Below are positions 57,819 through 64,000 of a stretch of DNA of 64,000 nucleotides, piece after piece. The stretch is from Sphingomonas sp. BK235 (lineage in GTDB: Bacteria; Pseudomonadota; Alphaproteobacteria; Sphingomonadales; Sphingomonadaceae). A program made the translations under genes and the position numbers. The stretch spans positions 434,001 to 498,000 of the forward strand of contig NZ_SLXN01000001.1 of NCBI RefSeq assembly GCF_004345855.1, in the 5' to 3' direction. Under the pieces are notes generated by a model. The model saw nothing but the letters and a program-made list of their open reading frames with translations. It searched no databases and had not been told where the DNA came from. The stretch's first letter is position 1; every line of letters starts with the position of its first letter.

Positions 57819-58775
57819 ATGCTCGATACCCCCGCCGCCGCGGTGCCCACGCTCAGCCTCGCCGACCAGGACCGCGACCCCGACGGCTTCGCCGCCGCGC
57901 TGGGCGGGTCGTTCGAGCGCTTCGGCTTCGCCATCGTCGCCGACCATGGCGTGCCGCAGGATCTGATCGAGCGCGCCTGGGCCGAGACCGCGGCGCTGTT
58001 CGCGCTGCCGGAACAGGAGAAGCGCGGCTATCACGTCCCCGGCGCGGGCGGGGCGCGCGGCTACACGCCGTTCAAGACCGAGATCGCCAAGGACGCCCGC
58101 CACGTCGATCTGAAGGAATTCTGGCACGTCGGGCGCGAGCTGCCGGCGGGGCATCGCTATGCCGCGGACATGCCCGCCAACGTCTGGCCGGCGCGGCCGG
58201 AGGGGTTCAAGGACACGTTCCTCGCGCTGTTCGAGGCGTTCGACCGCGCCGGCGACCGGCTGCTGTCGGCGATCGCGCGCCATCTCGGGCTCGCGCCGGA
58301 CTGGTTCGACCCGGCGGTGCGCGACGGCAATTCGGTGCTGCGCCTGCTCCATTACCCGCCGATCCCGGCCGACGCCGAGGGCGTGCGCGCGGGTGCGCAC
58401 GAGGACATCAACCTGATCACTTTGCTGCTCGGCGCCGAGGAGGCGGGGCTGGAGCTGCTCGAGCGCGACAGCGGGCGCTGGCTCGCGATCAAGCCGCCGG
58501 CGGGGGCGATGGTGGTCAATGTCGGCGACATGCTGCAGCGGCTGACCAACCACGTGCTGCCCTCGACCACGCACCGCGTCGTCAACCCGCCGCCCGAGCG
58601 CCGCGGCCACTCGCGCTACTCGATGCCCTTCTTCCTGCACCCCGCGCCCGACTTCCTGATCGAGACGCTGCCGCAGACGATCAACGCGGCGAACCCGGAT
58701 CGCTATCCGACGCCGATCACCGCCAACGGCTATCTCCACGAGCGGCTGGTCGAGATCGGGCTGATCAAGAAATAG
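57819..58775 (+). CDS. 2-oxoglutarate/Fe(II) dioxygenase, isopenicillin N synthase-like
   Basis: 318 residues of the IPNS/ACC oxidase-like superfamily. An N-terminal DIOX_N region (FGFAIVADHGVPQDLIERAW) and the jelly-roll core with iron ligands in GAHEDINLITLL (His-x-Asp) and TTHRVVNPP (His), plus the 2OG-binding Arg in HSRYSMPFFLHP. The reaction is unknown; relatives act on gibberellin-like compounds, amino acids and nucleobases. It is divergent from the Bcr/CflA exporter. The start ATG 57819 lacks a clear ribosome site. Confidence 0.88.
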   Translation: MLDTPAAAVPTLSLADQDRDPDGFAAALGGSFERFGFAIVADHGVPQDLIERAWAETAALFALPEQEKRGYHVPGAGGARGYTPFKTEIAKDARHVDLKEFWHVGRELPAGHRYAADMPANVWPARPEGFKDTFLALFEAFDRAGDRLLSAIARHLGLAPDWFDPAVRDGNSVLRLLHYPPIPADAEGVRAGAHEDINLITLLLGAEEAGLELLERDSGRWLAIKPPAGAMVVNVGDMLQRLTNHVLPSTTHRVVNPPPERRGHSRYSMPFFLHPAPDFLIETLPQTINAANPDRYPTPITANGYLHERLVEIGLIKK

Positions 58776-58831
58776 CGAAGGGCAGGCGGCCGATCGTCGA
58801 CGGGGAGGCGCGTCGTCCCCTTCATCCTGGC

Positions 58832-58925
58832 GTCATCCTGAACTCGTTTCAGGATCCAGGGCGCCGCAAGCCCAGCGGCGGGGGCGCCTGCGGACCCGTG
58901 GATCCTGAAACAAGTTCAGGATGAC
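58832..58925. repeat. 94-bp palindromic intergenic element, copy 4
   Basis: Arms 58832-58858 and 58899-58925 match at 26 of 27 positions; the left arm (GTCATCCTGAACTCG...) is identical to that of copy 1 at 332. The 40-base spacer resembles copy 1 only loosely (both contain GGCGCCTGCGG). It lies 56 bases after the oxygenase gene. Confidence 0.9.
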
Positions 58926-59009
58926 GCTGGGAGGGAAGCGTTCACTCCTGTCGCGAGCGAGCGACGGCGAGTTCAACCGCTCGGCGCTCCAACTCGTGTA
59001 TTCCCACCC

Positions 59010-59525
59010 TCAGGCGATCCGCTCGGGGCGCTCCGCGGCGTCGGCGGCGATCGCGCTGTCCGGCGCCATCGCCTCCCAGGGAAAGACGAACCAGTCCTTG
59101 GTCACCGCGCGGTCGATCACGCGCGCGGCATAATCGACCCGCTGCGCGGAGCCGATATTGTCGATCAGCGTGGCGAAGCGGACGCTGCCCTCGGCCGCGC
59201 CGGCGCGCGCGAGCATCGCACGCAGGTGGCCGATGGTGCGGCCCGAATCGTTGATGTCGTCGACGAACAGCAGCGGCTCGCCCGCGCGGGTCCGCGCCGC
59301 CAGCCGCTCGATCGCGTCGACGGCGAGCGCCTCCGACTGGGAGGAATAATCCACCGCCAGCATCGGCAGCCCGGTGGCGTGGCTGAGATAGACCGCGGGG
59401 ATCAGCCCGCCGCGACCGATGCCGATCAGATGCGCCGGCGCCCAGTCGGCGGCGGCGAGCGAGTCGGCCAGCGCGCGGACGGCGGCGACGAGGTCGGCGT
59501 GGGTGATGGCGGTGTAGGTCGGCAT
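59010..59525 (-). CDS. Phosphoribosyltransferase (Gpt-like)
   Basis: 171-residue type I phosphoribosyltransferase. The PRPP-binding loop is LLFVDDINDSGRTIGHL, with HLIGIGRGGLIPAVYLSH upstream and RVIDRAVTKDWFVFPWEA near the end, resembling bacterial xanthine/hypoxanthine PRTases. It probably salvages a purine base. The conserved Gpt-like C-terminal tryptophan region is present. It stands alone between two palindromic repeats. Confidence 0.88.
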   Translation of the reverse strand: MPTYTAITHADLVAAVRALADSLAAADWAPAHLIGIGRGGLIPAVYLSHATGLPMLAVDYSSQSEALAVDAIERLAARTRAGEPLLFVDDINDSGRTIGHLRAMLARAGAAEGSVRFATLIDNIGSAQRVDYAARVIDRAVTKDWFVFPWEAMAPDSAIAADAAERPERIA

Positions 59526-59629
59526 CGCGGGCGTGTAGCGCCGATGGCGCGCGCGGGCGAGAGGGCTGGCGCGACGCCCGTACCTCTTGCACCGCCCCGG
59601 CGGACGCGGGACCTTTCCAACAACCTCCC

Positions 59630-59723
59630 GTCATCCCGGACTTGTTCCGGGATCCACCGCCCCGCGAACTTATCGCGCGTTGCTCTCGCGGTGGAGTGGA
59701 TCCCGGAACACGTCCGGGATGAC
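59630..59723. repeat. 94-bp palindromic intergenic element, copy 5
   Basis: Arms 59630-59656 and 59697-59723 match at 26 of 27 positions and have the same sequence as copy 3 (50964). The spacer, read in the opposite direction, resembles that of copy 3. It lies in the 309-base gap 59526-59834, which otherwise shows no gene. Confidence 0.9.
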
Positions 59724-59834
59724 GGGAGACGGGTACGTTCCGCGACGAGCGGAGAGGTTCTGCGTGTCTGCCGGGGTGGAAGTTCTCTGATGGGGCGTAG
59801 CGGAGTGAAACGCCGCCCGATCATCTCTCCCCGC

Positions 59835-61499
59835 TCACCGCCGCAGCAATCCCCCGAGCACCCCACGCACCACCGAGCCGAGCAGCCCGCCCGACGCACC
59901 GCCGCCGCGCCGCCCGCCGCCGAGCACCGCCTTGGTCACCTCGTTCGCCACCGTCCGTCCCAGCGCCGACGACGCCGAGCGCGTCGCCGAGGTCATCGCG
60001 CGGTTCCACGGGTCGTTGGCGCGCTCGCGTTCTTCGGCGCGCTGGCTGCGCTCGGCCTCGCGCTGCGCCGCGACCCGCTCGCGCGCCTGCCGCGCCTCCT
60101 CCTTGGCCTGGAGCGCGGCGGCCTTGCTCGCCTCGTCCTGCGCGGTCGCGGCGGCCCGCGCGGCGGCGGCCTCCTGCGTCTTGGCCGAGAGCAGCTCCTC
60201 CGCCGACTCGCGGTTCACCAGCGCGTCGTAGCGGTCGCCGACCGCGTCGGTGGCGAGCAGCACCTTGCGCTCCTCGGGCGTCACCGGCCCGACGCGGCTC
60301 GCCGGCGGCCGCACCAACGTACGCTCGACCGGGCTGGGCGACCCGTCGGCCTGGAGCAGCGACACCAGCGCCTCACCGGTCCTGAGCTCGGTGATCGCCG
60401 CCGCGACATCGATCCCGGGATTGGCGCGGAAGGTCTGCGCCGCCGCCTGCACCGCTTTCTGGTCGCGCGGGGTGAAGGCGTTGAGCTTGTGCTGCACGCG
60501 GTTGCCGAGCTGGCCCGCGACCTTGTCGGGGATGTCGATCGGGTTCTGCGTGATGAAATAGACGCCCACCCCCTTGGAGCGGATCAGCCGCACCACCTGC
60601 TCGATCTTGTCGAGCAGTGCGTCGGGCGCGTCGTCGAAGAGCAGATGCGCCTCGTCGAAGAAGAAGCACAATTTGGGTTTGTCGAGATCGCCCACCTCGG
60701 GCAGCTGCTCGAACAACTCGCTCAGCAGCCACAGCAGGAAGGTGGAGTAGAGCCGCGGCGCCGCCATCAACTTGTCGGCGGCGAGCACGTTGACGATGCC
60801 CTGGCCCTGATCGTCGTGGCCGAGCAGGTCGCCCAGCTCGAGCGCGGGCTCGCCGAAGAAATGGGTCGCGCCCTGGCTGCGCAGCTGGAGCAGCGAGCGC
60901 TGGATCGCGCCGACCGACTGTTTGGAGACATTGCCCCAGCGCGCGGTCAGCTCCTGCGCGCGCTCGGCGCAATGCGCCAGCACCGCCTGGAGGTCGTCGA
61001 GGTCGAGCAGCAGCAGATGCTCCTCGTCGGCGAGCTGGAAGGCGATCGTCAGCACGCCTTCCTGCACCTCGTTGAGCCCCATCAGCCGCGCGAGCAGCAG
61101 CGGCCCCATCTCGCTCACCGTGGTACGTACCGGGTGGCCCTGCTCGCCGAACAGGTCCCAGAATTGCACCGGACAGGCGGCATAGGACCAGTCGGTCAGC
61201 CCGATCTCGGCGGCGCGCGCGGCGAAGGCGGCGTGGGTCTTGGCGGTCGCGGCGCCGGGCATGGCGAGGCCGGAGAGATCGCCCTTCACGTCGGCGACGA
61301 AGCAGGCGACGCCGGCGCGCGAGAAACCCTCGACGATGCCCTGGAGCGTGACGGTCTTGCCGGTGCCGGTCGCGCCCGCGATCAGGCCGTGGCGGTTGGC
61401 GCGTGCGAGCTGGAGCCATTGCGGCTGCGCCCCGCCCGCGTTCGCGCCGATGAAGATGCCGTCCGCCAAGGTTCCGCTCCTGCCGCTGGTCGCGCTCAC
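59835..61499 (-). CDS. HerA/YjgR-like ATPase (DUF853)
   Basis: 554-residue ATPase of the DUF853 (YjgR) branch of the HerA/FtsK group. Walker A is [13 protein letters not shown] near residue 42, Walker [13 protein letters not shown], and [20 protein letters not shown] follows. About 70 residues near 430-500 form an Ala/Glu/Arg-rich probable coiled coil ([20 protein letters not shown]), and the C-terminus is glycine-rich ([14 protein letters not shown]). HerA proteins pump DNA, but the role of YjgR is not established. GTG 61499 is the start. No nuclease partner (NurA, Sir2) is adjacent. Confidence 0.88.
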   Translation of the reverse strand: MSATSGRSGTLADGIFIGANAGGAQPQWLQLARANRHGLIAGATGTGKTVTLQGIVEGFSRAGVACFVADVKGDLSGLAMPGAATAKTHAAFAARAAEIGLTDWSYAACPVQFWDLFGEQGHPVRTTVSEMGPLLLARLMGLNEVQEGVLTIAFQLADEEHLLLLDLDDLQAVLAHCAERAQELTARWGNVSKQSVGAIQRSLLQLRSQGATHFFGEPALELGDLLGHDDQGQGIVNVLAADKLMAAPRLYSTFLLWLLSELFEQLPEVGDLDKPKLCFFFDEAHLLFDDAPDALLDKIEQVVRLIRSKGVGVYFITQNPIDIPDKVAGQLGNRVQHKLNAFTPRDQKAVQAAAQTFRANPGIDVAAAITELRTGEALVSLLQADGSPSPVERTLVRPPASRVGPVTPEERKVLLATDAVGDRYDALVNRESAEELLSAKTQEAAAARAAATAQDEASKAAALQAKEEARQARERVAAQREAERSQRAEERERANDPWNRAMTSATRSASSALGRTVANEVTKAVLGGGRRGGGASGGLLGSVVRGVLGGLLRR

Positions 61500-61571
61500 C
61501 TATGTCATAGGACGCGGCGGGGGCGGCGTCACGGGGGCACGCGCTGCGGGGCGCCGGCGGCCCCGAACGGC

Positions 61572-61607
61572 GACGGGTCGCCGCACCCGAGGATGCGACG
61601 ACCCGTC
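61572..61607 (-). terminator. Hairpin after the DegP-type protease gene
   Basis: GACGGGTCG (61572-61580) pairs with CGACCCGTC (61599-61607), with an inner CGCA/TGCG pairing in the loop. It lies 18 bases beyond the protease stop. No U-run is seen. Confidence 0.55.
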
Positions 61608-61625
61608 ACGCTGCCATGGGCAGGC

Positions 61626-63167
61626 TTACTTGATCTTCACCGGGATGAAGACGCCCTGCGCGCGTCCGCGCGTGACGTTGAGCAGCACCTGCGGTCGCCC
61701 GGCGGCCTTGGCGGCGGCCACTGCCCGCGCCACGTCGGCGGCGGCGCGCACCGGCTGCGAGTTGACCGAGGAGATCACGTCGCCGCGGCGCAGCTTCTGC
61801 CCGGCGTCGCTCGACGGATCGGTCGCCGCGACCACCACGCCCTGGAGCGTCGAGTCGACGCCGATCGAGCGCGCGATCTGCGGCGTCAGCGGCTGTACCG
61901 TGATGCCGAGCGAGTTGGACGCGGGCGCGGCCTGCTCGCCCTCGTCGCCGCCGAAGCTGTCGTCGTCGTCACCGCCGCCGCCGGTCAGCGCCGCCATCTG
62001 GTCCTCCGACGGGCGCGTGCCGACGGTGGCGTTGAGCGACTGGCGCTTGCCGTCGCGGATCACGTCGAGCTTGATCGTCGATCCCGGCGCGGCGTTGGCG
62101 ACGAGGTAGGACAGCGTCTTGTCCGGCGACACCGGCTGGCCGTTGATCGCGCTGACGACGTCGCCGGCACGAAGCCCGGCCTTGGCGCCGGGCCCACCCG
62201 GCTCGACGCGGCCGATGATCTCGCCCGAGTCCTTGGGCAGGCCGAGCGCCGCCGCCATGTCGGCGTTGACCGGCTGGATGCCCACGCCGAGATAGCCGCG
62301 CTTGACCGGCTGGCCCTTCACCAGCGTGTCGATGATCGGCTTGGCCTCGGTCGCCGGGATGGCGAAGCCAATGCCGATATTGCCGCCCGACTGCGAGTAG
62401 ATCTGGCTGTTGATGCCGATCACCTCGCCGTTGAGGTTGAACATCGGGCCGCCCGAATTGCCCTGGTTGATCGCGGCATCGGTCTGGATGAACGTGTCGA
62501 ACGGCCCGGCGCCGGTCGAGCGGTGGACCGCCGAGACGATGCCCGCGGTCACCGTCCCGCCCAGCCCGAACGGCTGGCCGATCGCGACCACCCAGTCGCC
62601 GACGCGCGCCCGGCTCGAATCACCGAGCCGCACGAACGGCAGCGGGGCAGGCGAGGTGATCTTCAGCACCGCGATGTCGCTGGTCGGGTCGCGACCGACC
62701 AGCTTGGCGGTATATTCCTTGCGGTCCTGCAAGGTGACGGTGATCGACTCGACCGTCGCGCCGCGCGACGCGGGCGCGATCACGTGGTTGTTGGTGACGA
62801 CATAGCCGTCCGCCGAGATGATGAAGCCCGAGCCGAGCGAGGTGCCCTCGCGCGTCACCGGCGCACCGCCACCGCCGCCGCCGAACTGGCCGAACAGGTC
62901 GCCGAACGGGGTGCCCGCGAACGGGTTGGCCGACTGCTGGACGGTGACCTTCTGCGTGGTGGAGATGTTGACGACCGCGGGCTGGAGCTTGGCCACCATG
63001 TCGGCGAAGCTCATCGGTGCGCCGCCGCGCGGGGCCGAGGCGCTGATCGCGCCCGGCTCGTTCTGCGCGACCTGCGCGGTCGCCGGGTTCTGCAGCGTCA
63101 GCGACGCCGCGGTGCCGCCGAGCAGGAGGGCGCCGGTGAGGGCGTAGGCATAACGCACTTTCTTCAT
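61626..63167 (-). CDS. DegP/HtrA-type periplasmic serine protease
   Basis: 513 residues: signal peptide (YALTGALLLGGTAASLTL), trypsin-like domain with His128 (VTNNHVIAP), Asp164 (TSDIAVLK) and Ser238 (INQGNSGGPMF), then two PDZ domains (YLGVGIQPVN onward; LGITVQPLTPQIARSIG onward). A glycine-rich loop (about 93-101) and an acidic linker with GGDDDDSFGG are local additions. It degrades or refolds misfolded envelope proteins. It follows hflC on the same strand, as in hflK-hflC-degP loci. Confidence 0.95.
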   Translation of the reverse strand: MKKVRYAYALTGALLLGGTAASLTLQNPATAQVAQNEPGAISASAPRGGAPMSFADMVAKLQPAVVNISTTQKVTVQQSANPFAGTPFGDLFGQFGGGGGGAPVTREGTSLGSGFIISADGYVVTNNHVIAPASRGATVESITVTLQDRKEYTAKLVGRDPTSDIAVLKITSPAPLPFVRLGDSSRARVGDWVVAIGQPFGLGGTVTAGIVSAVHRSTGAGPFDTFIQTDAAINQGNSGGPMFNLNGEVIGINSQIYSQSGGNIGIGFAIPATEAKPIIDTLVKGQPVKRGYLGVGIQPVNADMAAALGLPKDSGEIIGRVEPGGPGAKAGLRAGDVVSAINGQPVSPDKTLSYLVANAAPGSTIKLDVIRDGKRQSLNATVGTRPSEDQMAALTGGGGDDDDSFGGDEGEQAAPASNSLGITVQPLTPQIARSIGVDSTLQGVVVAATDPSSDAGQKLRRGDVISSVNSQPVRAAADVARAVAAAKAAGRPQVLLNVTRGRAQGVFIPVKIK

Positions 63168-63269
63168 GTCCTCTGAATCACCCTGTCGAATAAAGCGGGA
63201 ACGCTACATGCTGTGGCGAACATGCGATGAACGTCGTTTGAATATGAACGCGCGACATCGCCGCGGGTT

Positions 63270-63998
63270 CTATCGCCGCCCGCCCTCGAATTCGCGCAGA
63301 TAGCCGTTGTTCGGGCTCATGATGATGTTGGTGCTGCCCTCGGGCTGCGGGCCACCATCGGCACCGAAGGTGTGGCGGTAGCTCTGCATCGCGCGATAGA
63401 AATCGTAGAAATCGGCGTCCTTGCTGAACGCGTCGGCGTAGATCCGCGCCGCCTGCGCATCGGCCTCGGCGCGGACGATCTGCGCCTGCTTCTGCCCCTG
63501 CGCGCGGATCGTATTGGCCTCCTGCTGGCGCGCGGTGCGCATGCGCTGGAGCGCGCTCTCGAGCGGGCTGCCGTCGGGCAGGTCGGCATGCTTGATCCGC
63601 ACGTCGACGATCTCGGCGCCGTACTGCTTGGCCGAGCGGCCGAGCGACTCCTGGATCTCGTCCATCACGCGCCCGCGCTCGGGGCTGAGCAGGGTCGCGA
63701 ACGGCACCTTGCCCAGCTCGTTGCGCAGCGCGGTGCCGAGCAGGGGGCGGAGCTGGTCGGCGACCCGCTCCTCGGTGTTCGAGGTGCTGCCAGTCGAGGT
63801 CACCGCGCGCAGCGGGTCGACGATGCGGAAGCGCGCGAAGGCGTCGACGGTGAGCCGCAGCTGGTCGGTCGAGAGCACCAACGTGTTGTCGAGATCGGCG
63901 TCGAGCACGCGCTTGTCGACCCAGACGATCTTGTCGACGAAGGGGATGCGCGCGATCACGCCGGCGCCGGTGCGGCCGATCGCCTGGCCCGGCTGCCA
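63270..63998 (-). CDS. hflC: HflC protease modulator, partial (N-terminus outside window)
   Basis: SPFH/prohibitin-type protein that, with HflK, surrounds the membrane protease FtsH. About 242 C-terminal residues are present; the frame enters through the right edge. Family segments are GRTGAGVIARIPFVDKIVWV, TVDAFARFRIVDPL, YGAEIVDVRIKHADLP and RTARQQEANTIRAQGQKQAQ, and it ends FEGGRR. The N-terminal membrane anchor is beyond base 64000. Confidence 0.93.
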   Translation of the reverse strand, partial: WQPGQAIGRTGAGVIARIPFVDKIVWVDKRVLDADLDNTLVLSTDQLRLTVDAFARFRIVDPLRAVTSTGSTSNTEERVADQLRPLLGTALRNELGKVPFATLLSPERGRVMDEIQESLGRSAKQYGAEIVDVRIKHADLPDGSPLESALQRMRTARQQEANTIRAQGQKQAQIVRAEADAQAARIYADAFSKDADFYDFYRAMQSYRHTFGADGGPQPEGSTNIIMSPNNGYLREFEGGRR

Positions 63999-64000
63999 TT

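Noticed and set aside
59835..61499. HerA-like ATPase as part of a HerA-based antiphage system
   Set aside because: It belongs to the YjgR/DUF853 branch and has no nuclease, Sir2 or DUF4297 partner nearby; neighbours are housekeeping genes.
59226..63176. 1316-codon plus-strand frame opposite the HerA-like ATPase and the DegP-type protease
   Set aside because: Shadow of two well-supported minus-strand genes; no ribosome site and no recognisable domain.

Overview
The window is a GC-rich chromosomal segment (roughly 68-70% G+C by eye) from an alphaproteobacterium, most likely a member of the Sphingomonadales (Sphingomonas-like). Pointers are a CcrM-type GANTC methyltransferase beside rnhB, a Coq4 protein, an aa3-oxidase subunit IV miniprotein next to a split pntAA-pntAB-pntB transhydrogenase, a DUF3035 lipoprotein after ileS-lspA, and a tRNA with an encoded CCA end. 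Almost everything is housekeeping chromosome. No integrase, transposase, phage gene or CRISPR array was seen; accessory DNA occurs as small insertions inside or between core operons.

Layout. 1-1.1 kb: the 3' end of mutL, a palindromic repeat with a tandem half-duplication, and two doubtful small genes. 1.1-2.5 kb: ribosomal operon rpsF-rpsR-rplI (minus) with a hairpin leader that could be an S6:S18 autoregulatory site. 2.6-7.5 kb: fatty-acid and cell-wall operon fabD-fabG-acpP-fabF-mltG (plus), with a GxxExxY/PDDEXK-like gene bracketed by 26-bp inverted repeats inserted between fabD and fabG. 7.6-15 kb (minus): recF and gyrB, separated by two paralogous MFS transporters and a lysophospholipase-like hydrolase. 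15-18.3 kb (minus): DUF1272, a ThiD-VOC fusion and rnhB, coupled by TGATG junctions, then ccrM, whose upstream region holds seven GANTC sites. 18.4-24.9 kb: rarD, coq4, a dicarboxylate-type symporter, glmM, folP and a bestrophin-like channel.

25-31 kb: a sigma-54-type activator with an altered GAFTGA loop, the COX IV miniprotein, and the pnt operon with a hicAB toxin-antitoxin pair between pntAA and pntAB, followed by a MarR-like regulator with a receiver-like N-terminus; then tRNA-Val(TAC). 31-38 kb: DUF3667 protein, a second MarR-like regulator, a membrane protein, a membrane-tethered HTH regulator with a small partner gene, and a large five-PAS hybrid histidine kinase. 37.4-47.1 kb: an atypical dapF homologue, a DUF6456 gene, folA, ribF, ileS-lspA-lipoprotein, metC-sseA and queF. 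47.2-50.9 kb: a two-gene carbohydrate locus, a GT4 glycosyltransferase with a long C-terminal extension followed by a GH130 enzyme. 51-64 kb: OPT transporter, a candidate small RNA with a strong terminator, hom, small secreted, membrane and acidic proteins, a Bcr/CflA-type exporter, a 2OG-Fe(II) oxygenase, a phosphoribosyltransferase, a HerA/YjgR-like ATPase, a DegP-type protease and the 3' part of hflC.

Scattered between genes are five copies of a palindromic element with exactly the same geometry (27-bp arm, 40-bp spacer, 27-bp arm; 94 bp), plus two copies of a second palindromic family. The most interesting items are the inverted-repeat-bounded GxxExxY gene, the hicAB insertion, the GANTC cluster before ccrM, the fixed-geometry repeats, the candidate small RNA, and the GT4-GH130 pair. 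All functional calls rest on reading the sequence and recognising families; no database search was run.
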